A DNA stretch of 32,341 bases from Candidatus Achromatium palustre (lineage in GTDB: Bacteria > Pseudomonadota > Gammaproteobacteria > Chromatiales > Chromatiaceae). Position numbers and translations under genes: made by a program. The number at the start of each line of letters is the position of its first letter. The stretch's first letter is position 1. Below, piece by piece: positions 1-6,046 of this stretch. The notes below the pieces were generated by a model. That model had not been told where the DNA came from, did no database searches, and worked only from the letters and a program-made list of their open reading frames with translations. Location: NCBI GenBank assembly GCA_001044195.1, contig LFCU01000088.1, positions 1-32,341 on the forward strand, read 5' to 3'.

Positions 1-2
1 AA

Positions 3-233
3 TATTTAATTAATCTAGTAAGAGATCGAGATGTCTTCAACACTGCAAAAGAAGAAGGAAAAATCGAAGGAGAAGCGGCGTTGTTGAAACGGCTACTTAC
101 ACATAAGTTTGGTAAATTACCAGAGTGGGCACAAGAAGTTATAGACAACGCCAGTTCTACACAACTGGAAACCTGGGGCGAAAAAATTTTTGATGCTGCA
201 AATTTAAAACAGTTGCTGGATAACATAGATTAA
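3..233 (+). CDS. C-terminal end of an Rpn/DUF4351-type protein (5' end outside window)
   Basis: An open frame runs from the first base of the window to a TAA at 231-233, giving about 76 residues with no start codon needed. The tail reads LLKRLLTHKFGKLPEW, then a segment with STQLETWGEKIFDA. This resembles the DUF4351 domain found at the C-terminus of Rpn/YhgA-like putative transposase-nucleases (PD-(D/E)XK superfamily). In that family the nuclease core lies in the N-terminal part, which is missing here, so activity cannot be judged. A lysine/glutamate-rich stretch (AKEEGKIEGEAA) precedes the domain, as is usual in the family. The stop codon abuts a palindromic repeat. Identification is by remembered family pattern only. 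Confidence 0.6.
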   Translation, partial: YLINLVRDRDVFNTAKEEGKIEGEAALLKRLLTHKFGKLPEWAQEVIDNASSTQLETWGEKIFDAANLKQLLDNID

Positions 234-255
234 AGGCGGGATTCTCCCGCCCTAC
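234..255. repeat. short GGCGGGA...TCCCGCCCTAC palindrome
   Basis: A near-perfect palindrome (GGCGGGA / TCCCGCC) directly follows the stop of the preceding gene. It is a shortened version of the arms of the inverted-repeat element at 27575-27714, lacking the central CGCTTCGC. The QueD-like homology to its right begins immediately after it. Confidence 0.7.
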
Positions 256-546
256 CGTGCTGAGACTTTAGATGAACATGGGATGGTATGTGACTTTGCA
301 GACCTTAACCAGTTTGTAAAAAATTGGTTACAGCAAACATTAGATCATACCTTGTTGTTATATCAAGAAGATCCATTAATACCCATATTGCAAGCGGCTA
401 ATGAACAGTATCGAGCATTAGATTGTCATCCTACTGCTGAAAATATTGCGCGTTTAATATTTGAAGCGGTAGCACAAGCGGGTTTTCCAGTTTTGGAAGT
501 AACTCTTTATGAGACAGCTAGTGCGTATGCTACTTATTCAGTGTAG
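256..546 (+). pseudogene. 5'-truncated QueD / 6-pyruvoyl-tetrahydropterin synthase-like gene
   Basis: The ATG-initiated frame (283-546, 87 aa) matches the C-terminal two-thirds of the QueD/6-PTPS family: MVCDFADLNQFV, then LDHTLLL, then HPTAENIARLIFEAV, and a final LEVTLYETASAYATY. Family-like sequence (ETLDEHG) continues in frame upstream of the ATG to about 256 and stops at the palindrome. The N-terminal strand with the zinc-binding histidines and the catalytic cysteine region is therefore absent. Intact members have about 120 residues; only about 97 codons remain. QueD makes 6-carboxytetrahydropterin for queuosine and other 7-deazapurines. I infer a gene broken by a repeat or rearrangement, with no other part in the window. 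A short functional variant is unlikely without the metal ligands. Confidence 0.7.
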
Positions 547-608
547 ATTTTTGTTAGTAGAATTAAGAGGCACTGGTTCAGTCTAATTCCTCAACTAACA
601 TTATGTTA

Positions 609-729
609 CGGATACGTCTACAAGTTGTGGGAACCATAAATTATCGTTCCCAATCTCTGCATGGAAACGCATCCTGGACATTCTGCATCCTATGATTTAT
701 AACGTTCCCACAACTTGTAGACGTATCCG
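609..729. mobile_element. MITE-like element with 26-bp terminal inverted repeats
   Basis: Bases 609-634 and 704-729 are exact inverted copies (26 of 26; arm starts CGGATACGTCTACAAG). The 69-bp centre carries a degenerate GTTCCCA...TGGAAAC palindrome followed by GCATCCTGGACATTCTGC. There is no coding potential. A diverged copy lies at 12156-12260. I see no clear target duplication at the ends. It sits just downstream of the last gene of the RiPP-like operon. Confidence 0.75.
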
Positions 730-746
730 ACGTTTTAAGGGGAAAA

Positions 747-767
747 GGTACGCAGTGCGTACCCTAC
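747..767. repeat. GGTACGCAGTGCGTACC palindrome
   Basis: An interspersed palindrome followed by CTAC. Related copies (GTAGGGTACGC...GCGTACC) occur at 3772, 5577, 5658 and 27510. It lies just past the stop codon of the second precursor-like peptide gene and could form a hairpin at the end of that operon. There is no T-tract, so I do not call it a terminator. Confidence 0.6.
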
Positions 768-771
768 CTGG

Positions 772-1011
772 CTACCTTGATGTTACAGGTAACAACGATT
801 TTCTCATGTAAATATGGTCAATACGAGAAGACTTGCTAGCGGCAACACCAGCGACAAGACCAGCTACTGCTCCTTCTGCTGCCGCACTCGCCACTGCAGC
901 TGCCGCACTCCCCACTGCCGCACCAATTGCTGCAAGTGGAACAATACCTTCTCGACCTTGCAAAAAACATTGATTAAAGCCGGTTGCACAAGGTTTTTTA
1001 TAAACTTTCAT
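772..1011 (-). CDS. RiPP precursor-like peptide 2 (Ala/Gly-rich)
   Basis: A 79-residue peptide starting at the ATG that has AGAGG nine bases upstream. An in-frame ATG two codons earlier (1017) is too close to that site. Layout: a lysine-rich N-terminus (MKVYKKPCATGF), an EGIVPL motif at 21-26, a very Ala/Gly-rich segment at 27-58 with small-xxx-small spacing, then SSRIDHIYMRKSLLPVTSR. It aligns with the peptide encoded at 1314-1529 in the N-terminal segment, in EG(I/V)VPL and in the final K(A/S)LLP(I/V). It has cysteines only in the N-terminal part (C8, C15). It overlaps the end of the PqqD-like gene by 14 bases and is last in the operon. I infer a leader plus a core modified by the neighbouring radical SAM enzyme. 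The modification and the product are unknown. Confidence 0.6.
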   Translation of the reverse strand: MKVYKKPCATGFNQCFLQGREGIVPLAAIGAAVGSAAAAVASAAAEGAVAGLVAGVAASKSSRIDHIYMRKSLLPVTSR

Positions 1012-1300
1012 TAACATTTACCTCTTCTAATCTTATTAACTGATTCCATTGCAGATCTCGCACCAATGTCACTATATCCCTTGATAAAATCTCAGCCTCC
1101 ACATTATAAGTTAGCAACAACTCATTAAAAATATCTTTAATAGATTTTTTGTGGTCAATAGCCAAATAAAAATCTTTTGCCACGGCGTTTAGGTAGAAAA
1201 TTTCCATTGTATCTGCCAAAACAATAAGAAATTCTCCATCTTCACGATACTTAAAACAGTTCCGTATAGGAATCAATTGCTTAACTAGAAAAAATAGCAT
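998..1300 (-). CDS. PqqD-like peptide-recognition protein (RRE)
   Basis: A 100-residue protein with the PqqD fold pattern: a beta-rich N-terminal part (FKYREDGEFLIVLADTMEIFYLN), then helices in AVAKDFYLAIDHKKSIKDIF, and a C-terminal segment ending in VRDLQWNQLIRL. The PqqD signature of a residue run ending in YLN, then a small residue and a long helix, is recognisable. PqqD-type proteins bind the leader of a precursor peptide and present it to a radical SAM enzyme. Its place between two precursor-like genes and next to a radical SAM/SPASM gene fits that role. The ATG at 1300 lies 13 bases after the stop of the first peptide gene; the ribosome site is weak, suggesting translational coupling. 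Confidence 0.7.
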   Translation of the reverse strand: MLFFLVKQLIPIRNCFKYREDGEFLIVLADTMEIFYLNAVAKDFYLAIDHKKSIKDIFNELLLTYNVEAEILSRDIVTLVRDLQWNQLIRLEEVNVNESL

Positions 1301-1313
1301 CTTTAGAGATTTT

Positions 1314-1529
1314 TCACCTTGGTAATGATACTGAGATGGGCAATAATGCTTTGGCTTTATAGACCTCGGTTACTCCAAGTGCACTTTTTGCAACAGCGGC
1401 CCCTACAGCCGCTCCTGCAACATAAGCGGCAGCTGTTAACAAAGGGACTACTCCTTCTACATTATTTTGTGTGCCGCCAATACTTTTTACCTGCGGATGG
1501 CGATATATTTTTAAATTATTACTACCCAT
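1314..1529 (-). CDS. RiPP precursor-like peptide 1 (Ala/Gly-rich)
   Basis: A 71-residue peptide. I choose the ATG at 1529 because GAGGA lies about five bases upstream; a TTG start four codons earlier would have no ribosome site. Layout: LKIYRHPQVKSIGGTQNN, then EGVVPL at 25-30, a hydrophobic Ala/Gly segment (LTAAAYVAGAAVGAAVAKSA), then VTEVYKAKALLPISVSLPR. It contains no cysteine, so a cysteine thioether (sactipeptide) chemistry is not possible on it. It is a paralogue of the peptide at 772-1011, with shared N-terminal segment, EGVVPL and a KALLPI end. It starts nine bases past the stop of the radical SAM gene. The Ala/Gly helix suggests a membrane-active product, which is inference only. Confidence 0.65.
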   Translation of the reverse strand: MGSNNLKIYRHPQVKSIGGTQNNVEGVVPLLTAAAYVAGAAVGAAVAKSALGVTEVYKAKALLPISVSLPR

Positions 1530-1537
1530 CTTTTTCC

Positions 1538-2584
1538 TCAAATTATAATATCTTGCGAAACATGGTTATAATGATAATGACTTCTATTACTAATAGGATC
1601 AATGCTATTAATGTAATTCAGCACAGACGGATTTTTCCAGCAATCAGCTCCTTTTGTTTTCCAAATCTCAGCAAAAGGACTATCTAGCACATTTCCTATG
1701 ACAAATGGTGCCATACAGTCCATCCGCACATCACCATTGGGTCTAATAATACCTCCAAGATTGGGGGTAACACGATAACGATTAAGTTGATGAAAAACGC
1801 CACTGCTACGTTGAATTTCCATTCGTTTAAAGTAGTGCTTATGTAGCTCGTCTATTTTACCATATAGTTGATTACGCTGTTCGCTGTCTAGTAATATTTC
1901 AGGAAATTCTTCAACTCGACCGCTTGGTAGCGATTCACCAATAATGGCTGATGTTGCTCCCAAGGCATAAGATAATTCAGCCATTTCGTCAACTTGATGT
2001 AGATTACGCGGAGTTACTGTATGTGCAATGACTAACGGAAATCCTGCCTTAGATGTCAAATAAGCTCCTTTTACAGCACGATGCCAACTTCCCTCAACCC
2101 CGCGAAAACTATCATGAATGGCAGCCGTTGCACCATCAATGGAGACTTGCACCCAGTAGTAGCGGTAGTCCTTAATTATATCAATCCACTCTTGATCAAG
2201 CAGGTAGCCATTAGTAATTATAACAAAGCCCGTACCGTCAGAATGAAGGATATCCATAATTTGTGGCAATCGTTTTTTGCCAAATAGCAGTGGCTCTCCA
2301 CCAGAAAGTATGCATTGGAAAATACCACCATTAGCAACAATATGATGACTTAGACTAAGCCAATCGTCTAATTTCATCTTTGTTGCTAAGTCAACATCTC
2401 CTGACCGATTATAACAATGCAAACACTTTAAATTACACTCAGCCATTAATTCAAACTGTAGAGCGATTGGAAATGTGCAGGTTTCAGGAATTTCTCCTTG
2501 TTCAATGGACGAAGTAACAGTCTGCTCTAAATTTTTCAAATAATAATCATCACACTGCTGAACAATAGACAGGTAGTCAGTCAT
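1538..2584 (-). CDS. radical SAM/SPASM peptide-modifying enzyme
   Basis: A 348-residue radical SAM enzyme. The 4Fe-4S-binding CxxxCxxC is C50-C54-C57 (AECNLKCLHCYN), followed by the SAM-binding GGEP at 95-98 and a strand ending in SIDGA at 148-152. The C-terminal part (RPNGDVRMDCMAPFVIGNVL, then AEIW) is a SPASM-like domain, but only two cysteines remain (C290, C315), fewer than in full SPASM domains with two extra clusters. Such enzymes usually install carbon-based crosslinks or other changes in ribosomal peptides. Its ATG overlaps the stop of the upstream CxxCxxCC gene (ATGA), and its stop is followed nine bases later by a precursor-like gene. The substrate is therefore probably those peptides; the reaction is unknown. 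Confidence 0.85.
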   Translation of the reverse strand: MTDYLSIVQQCDDYYLKNLEQTVTSSIEQGEIPETCTFPIALQFELMAECNLKCLHCYNRSGDVDLATKMKLDDWLSLSHHIVANGGIFQCILSGGEPLLFGKKRLPQIMDILHSDGTGFVIITNGYLLDQEWIDIIKDYRYYWVQVSIDGATAAIHDSFRGVEGSWHRAVKGAYLTSKAGFPLVIAHTVTPRNLHQVDEMAELSYALGATSAIIGESLPSGRVEEFPEILLDSEQRNQLYGKIDELHKHYFKRMEIQRSSGVFHQLNRYRVTPNLGGIIRPNGDVRMDCMAPFVIGNVLDSPFAEIWKTKGADCWKNPSVLNYINSIDPISNRSHYHYNHVSQDIII

Positions 2585-2847
2585 TTACTATTTTCCTTTT
2601 GCAGTTGTTTACACAAACTGTTCATCATTTTAAAATACTCCTCGATAGATAGATGATTGTAATGTATACGATAAACATACTCTGCACGGCATAAATTGGG
2701 ACGGTTCTGATAAATCTTGCAAAGATTTTCATCTGATAGATATCGGCATTTTCCGTCTGGTAATGCCATATCAGAAAACACCGCAACCCTATCCACATGC
2801 AAGCAACAAGTACCACAACGCGAACAATGGGGATATATTACATCCAT
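2581..2847 (-). CDS. YkgJ-type CxxCxxCC cluster-binding protein
   Basis: An 88-residue protein whose N-terminus holds CSRCGTCC (C8, C11, C14, C15). It continues with DGKCRYL (C34), then LCKIYQNRPNLCR (C43, C53). This is the pattern of the YkgJ / zinc- or iron-chelating CxxCxxCC family, whose small members are thought to bind an iron-sulfur cluster or metal. Stand-alone versions do turn up beside radical SAM peptide maturases. It is the first gene of the operon and overlaps the radical SAM gene by four bases. An accessory electron-transfer or metal role is an inference. A short AGG lies six bases before the ATG. Confidence 0.75.
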   Translation of the reverse strand: MDVIYPHCSRCGTCCLHVDRVAVFSDMALPDGKCRYLSDENLCKIYQNRPNLCRAEYVYRIHYNHLSIEEYFKMMNSLCKQLQKENSK

Positions 2848-2904
2848 TACCTATAACACCTTGTATGATGGAAGAAATAACGTTAATCCTGCGTGTAACC
2901 AGCA

Positions 2905-2940
2905 TATCAACTGGCTAAAACCGTCTATACTAAGTTGATA
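2905..2940 (-). promoter_or_regulatory. 8-bp inverted repeat upstream of the RiPP-like operon
   Basis: TATCAACT (2905-2912) and AGTTGATA (2933-2940) form an exact inverted repeat with a 20-base spacer. It lies 58-93 bases upstream of the first gene of the minus-strand operon. It could be an operator. No strong -35/-10 pair is evident beside it, so this is weak. Confidence 0.25.
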
Positions 2941-2960
2941 GCAAGAAAAAGCCATAATTA

Positions 2961-3005
2961 GCGAGGTAGGGCGCAATAACCAACAAGCATTGCGCCCTAC
3001 CTCGC
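2961..3005. repeat. 17-bp-stem palindrome (GCGAGGTAGGGCGCAAT)
   Basis: Bases 2961-2977 and 2989-3005 are exact inverted copies with an 11-base loop containing AACCAACAAG. A degenerate relative (CAATAACCAACGGGCATTGC) lies at about 3701-3720. It is an interspersed repeat between two minus-strand transcription units, without a T-tract. Confidence 0.75.
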
Positions 3006-3038
3006 TTAATATTGACCATTAATATTATGGGGTATTCG

Positions 3039-3521
3039 TTAATTTCTGTCGGATTGTTGGGCAGACATGATCTTTACTTTGAATACTCCTGCTTGGGAAG
3101 AACCATCCTCATATTCTTCACCTGCAGTAATAACAGCTAATTTACGTCCACTTGGATCAACAAATTCAAATTGGCAGGCAGCAATACCAGTACCAGAACA
3201 GAAGTTTAATTCTGTATATCCCTTATCCCAAAAGATCTTACCATTGCCATATAAATCATTTCCGTGCATATAGTGTCGTGCATCCGGGATCCAACCTGCA
3301 TCCAATAATTTTTTTCGAGCGTCATGATATGTCATGTCGTAAATTTTAGGTATTTCTAATTCTCCGCTTGTATTAGCAGCAATTAGTTTCTGTGATTGGG
3401 GGATCTGAACAACAATCGTAGGCGATTTATCCTCTTCCGATAATTGGAGTATCCATGTTACTACAGCTCCAACTATCGTAATCAATGTTGCGATTAGTAC
3501 TTCTTTCCAATATTCTTTCAT
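3039..3521 (-). CDS. membrane-anchored protein with PASTA-like domain
   Basis: A 160-residue protein with one N-terminal membrane segment (about residues 8-26, LIATLITIVGAVVTWILQ) and no obvious cleavage site, so the rest probably faces the periplasm. A short acidic linker leads to a PASTA-like motif (YDMTYHDARKKLLDAGWIPD, 61-80), then a region with NFCSGTGIAACQFEFVDPSG where C108 and C116 could pair. Similar PASTA-like plus CSGTG...C...FEF domains are found in uncharacterised proteobacterial exported proteins. No enzymatic motif is visible. It lies upstream of the RiPP-like operon on the same strand, separated by 190 bases with a palindrome. Function unknown. Confidence 0.65.
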   Translation of the reverse strand: MKEYWKEVLIATLITIVGAVVTWILQLSEEDKSPTIVVQIPQSQKLIAANTSGELEIPKIYDMTYHDARKKLLDAGWIPDARHYMHGNDLYGNGKIFWDKGYTELNFCSGTGIAACQFEFVDPSGRKLAVITAGEEYEDGSSQAGVFKVKIMSAQQSDRN

Positions 3522-3555
3522 GGTTTATGAAATGCCAAATTTTTGCATTTATGCC

Positions 3556-3717
3556 TCATAAGGCTGGGTGCTTCCGCCTTATCATACTATCTAATATCCT
3601 ACGCCCATCGAACCACCAGGTTAAAGCTATAAAGATTATGATGTTACCAGTAGCGGAGATTAATGTTGGTAGATATTGCACAAGCCAGGGCCGTAGGGTC
3701 CAATAACCAACGGGCAT
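3556..3717 (-). CDS. possible small membrane protein or 3' gene remnant
   Basis: A 53-codon frame whose ATG lies inside a repeat copy. From GTG or CTG codons just downstream the product would read VQYLPTLISATGNIIIFIAL, then TWWFDGRRILDSMIRRK. One hydrophobic segment followed by aromatic and basic residues looks like real membrane-protein sequence rather than noise. The repeat at 3686-3721 covers its 5' end, so it may be the tail of a larger gene cut by a repeat. It ends 34 bases before the PASTA-like gene on the same strand. No homologue is recognised. Confidence 0.3.
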   Translation of the reverse strand: MPVGYWTLRPWLVQYLPTLISATGNIIIFIALTWWFDGRRILDSMIRRKHPAL

Positions 3718-3892
3718 TGCACCAATTTTTTAAAAATTATTAAGTTGTATAACAAACCATGTAGCCATCTAGGGTACGCTTCGCGTACCTTTTTATATCG
3801 TTCCCACGCTCTGCATGGGAATACAGTTGGTGATGCTTCGCGTCACAAAAATTTAAATTGTTCACTACTTTTCAGTCAAAGTGAAGGATGCC
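3686..3892. repeat. cluster of three interspersed repeats
   Basis: The gap between the frames ending at 3717 and starting at 4002 is mostly repeats. First comes a degenerate AATAACCAAC palindrome (3686-3721). Then a GTACGCTTCGCGTAC palindrome (3772-3790). Then 3796-3892, which is a nearly identical inverted copy of about 98 bases of the MITE at 26121-26259, including the CGTTCCCAC...GTGGGA core and the terminal AAGTGAAGGATGCC. The other end of that MITE is missing, cut at the junction with the second palindrome. Bases 3893-4001 show nothing I can identify. Confidence 0.7.
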
Positions 3893-4001
3893 CTATTTTA
3901 TACCACAAACTTATGTATATCTTATGTATATAAAGATGCGCTTCGTATCCAAGCACATCCTATCCGTGCTAATGAACGATCCAATGTCCTTTATCTAGTA
4001 T

Positions 4002-5546
4002 TTAGGATTTTAAAAATTCCAATCCTACATAATTTACCCCAGTTAAGAAAGCCATATCACGATTCCAAGTCCCTAAATCATCTTTGCTAAATTTACTAAG
4101 CGCATCATGTCCACAAGCACGTGCCATCATTTGCATTAACTCTACAGAAGCTGTGAAGAAATTTTTAAGCTGTTGTGCCGATTTATCTATATCTAATCGA
4201 TTTCTCAATTCTGTTCGTTGTGTTGCAATTCCGGTAGGACAATTATTGGTATGGCAAATTCTTGCTGCGATACAACCAATGGCCTGCATAGGACTATTAG
4301 AGAGCGCAATACCATCTGCACCTAGAGCCAATGCCTTTACAAAATCAATGGGGACTCGCAAGCCACCAGTGATAATCAGCGTTACTTTATTTTTTGCACC
4401 TTGAATATCTAAATATCGACGCGCTCTAGCTAAGGCTGGAATTGTTGGTACACTAATATGATCTCTAAACATCTCTGGGGTAGCACCAGTACTACCACCA
4501 CGACCATCAAGAATAATATAGTCTGCACTAGCATCAAGCGCAAATTGAATATCATGTTCTATATGGTTTGCGCTAAGTTTAAACCCAATCGGAATACCAC
4601 CAGTTATCTCTCTGACCCGATCCGCAAAATATCTAAAATCCGCAACGCTTACCAGATCTTTAAATGTCGGTGGTGATATTGCTGGTTCACCTTCTGGTAT
4701 ACCTCTTATCTTTGCTATTTTGCCAGTGTTTTTATTTCCAAGTAAGTGACCACCAATTCCGGTTTTAGCACCTTGCCCACATTTAAAATGAAAACATTGT
4801 ACCGAATTTAATATTTTTTCAGTATATCCAAATTGAGCACTACCAAGCTCATACAAATAGTTAGGATTTTCTGCTTGTTCTTCTGGCAGCATACCACCTT
4901 CACCAGAACAAATACCGGTACCAGCTAGGAAAGCACCTCTTGCTAAAGCCAGCTTGGCCTCCTCCGATAATGCTCCAAAACTCATATCCGATACAAATAG
5001 GGGAATTTGGAGGGTAAGGGGTTTTTTGGCTTGTGGTCCTATAACCAGTGCTGTAGCTACTGGGGTATCTTCCATTAATGGTTTTTTGGCTAGTTGTGCC
5101 ACCATTAGCTGTAAATCATCCCAGTGCGGTAAGTCTTTTCTAGGGATTCCCATTGAGGTGATAGGGCCATGCGGATCGAGTTGAGAGAGTCCTTCTCTAG
5201 CCAACTGTTGGATAAATTCTATTGTAGGCTCTTCTGGAGTTACTTTAGCAGTTGGAGCATCGGAATTTTGGCGTGGTTCTGGTTTTGGTTTACCTAATTG
5301 ATCTTCACTAAATTGACTGTGAGTTCCATCGCAATAAGGTGGATCGTCAGTATATTTGCAATTGCACAGATAAGCAGAACCGCTTTCTTCGGGGGTAAAA
5401 CGTTTGGGGGTAAAATTAGTGCCAGCGTGTGAACCGTCGCAAAAAGGTTGTTGGTTGGAGTGTCCACAAGTGCAATAATAGTATTCTTTATTTTGAGTAA
5501 GGCTGACCTTGATGGGTTTATTAGATGCTATAATAGGTTGATTCAT
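4002..5546 (-). CDS. double-CDGSH domain fused to FMN-binding glutamate synthase domain
   Basis: A 514-residue fusion. Two CDGSH iron-sulfur modules open the protein: CTCGHSNQQPFCDGSH (C25, C27, C36, H40) and CNCKYTDDPPYCDGTH (C61, C63, C72, H76), each with the 3Cys-1His ligand set for a 2Fe-2S cluster. From about residue 110 it is the FMN-binding alpha/beta-barrel of the glutamate synthase large subunit, with AQFGYTEK, GQGAKTGIGG, DGRGGSTGATP and a C-x5-C-x4-C (about 425, 431, 436; ICHTNNCPTGIATQ) typical of the 3Fe-4S site. It lacks the glutaminase domain, so it is not a full GOGAT. Archaeal-type GltS and unknown oxidoreductases share this architecture; the substrate is uncertain. Repeats flank it and the genes on either side look unrelated to it. 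Confidence 0.85.
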   Translation of the reverse strand: MNQPIIASNKPIKVSLTQNKEYYYCTCGHSNQQPFCDGSHAGTNFTPKRFTPEESGSAYLCNCKYTDDPPYCDGTHSQFSEDQLGKPKPEPRQNSDAPTAKVTPEEPTIEFIQQLAREGLSQLDPHGPITSMGIPRKDLPHWDDLQLMVAQLAKKPLMEDTPVATALVIGPQAKKPLTLQIPLFVSDMSFGALSEEAKLALARGAFLAGTGICSGEGGMLPEEQAENPNYLYELGSAQFGYTEKILNSVQCFHFKCGQGAKTGIGGHLLGNKNTGKIAKIRGIPEGEPAISPPTFKDLVSVADFRYFADRVREITGGIPIGFKLSANHIEHDIQFALDASADYIILDGRGGSTGATPEMFRDHISVPTIPALARARRYLDIQGAKNKVTLIITGGLRVPIDFVKALALGADGIALSNSPMQAIGCIAARICHTNNCPTGIATQRTELRNRLDIDKSAQQLKNFFTASVELMQMMARACGHDALSKFSKDDLGTWNRDMAFLTGVNYVGLEFLKS

Positions 5547-5576
5547 GTTGATAAGGCTCTAAATGACATAAGCCAT

Positions 5577-5678
5577 GTAGGGTACGCATCGCGTACCTTT
5601 TTAAAACAAAAATTGAAAATTAACATAGGCAACATGTTAAAATTTCATAATACTTTGAGGGTACCTGATGTGTACCCT
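5577..5678. repeat. pair of GTAGGGTACGC-type palindromes
   Basis: 5577-5597 is a palindrome GTAGGGTACGCATCGCGTACC and 5658-5678 is a relative, AGGGTACCTGATGTGTACCCT. They lie in opposite sense around 60 bases of AT-rich DNA, so the whole may be one mobile cassette. The stop codon of the next minus-strand gene lies in the outer edge of the second copy. Confidence 0.6.
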
Positions 5679-5679
5679 A

Positions 5680-6027
5680 CTAATAAATACGCCCTGGAGT
5701 TATGGGATATACCATTGGAATGCGGGTATCTAAAGTGCCATGAGGATCAAAATATTCTTGAGTAAAATAAGAAAATTCCATGAGGCTATGGATTGCGACT
5801 GTAATGGCACTACCAATACTGCAATAGCCAATTATACTAAGATGCGGAACGGTGGCTGCGACAGGTTCTTCAATAAAAATAAGAGAGGTTATGATACCAA
5901 GGGTAATTCCTACAGAACAGCCTGCAAAACTCTCAGCTAAGATATTGCCTCTGGTAAGCGGCCCTGCTTGTGTTGGGTTAGCTAATGTCAACGCTAATAT
6001 GAATATTGCTATTTTAAAAAAAGGCAT
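5680..6027 (-). CDS. small exported/membrane protein, unknown function
   Basis: A 115-residue protein with a signal peptide-like start (MPFFKIAIFILALTLANPTQ, likely cut after A21) followed by two hydrophobic segments, about 33-53 and 62-84, the first with small residues (AGCSVGITLGIITSL). The C-terminal 30 residues are polar and aromatic. It starts 19 bases after the TPR gene and is surely co-transcribed with it. The last residues and the stop are next to a repeat, so the natural C-terminus could have been altered. I recognise no family. Confidence 0.6.
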   Translation of the reverse strand: MPFFKIAIFILALTLANPTQAGPLTRGNILAESFAGCSVGITLGIITSLIFIEEPVAATVPHLSIIGYCSIGSAITVAIHSLMEFSYFTQEYFDPHGTLDTRIPMVYPITPGRIY

Positions 6028-6046
6028 AGAATTCGATCCCGAGTAA

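Noticed and set aside
772-1541. Sactipeptide or lanthipeptide assignment of the precursor-like peptides
   Set aside because: Peptide 1 has no cysteine, peptide 2 has none in the putative core, and no lanthionine synthetase is present.
2961-3005. Intrinsic terminator after the PASTA-like gene
   Set aside because: The stem is strong but no T-tract follows on the minus strand; the sequence is an interspersed repeat.
3745-4090. Plus-strand frames in the repeat cluster before the CDGSH gene
   Set aside because: They run through MITE sequence and the 3' end of the minus-strand gene, with no protein-like composition.
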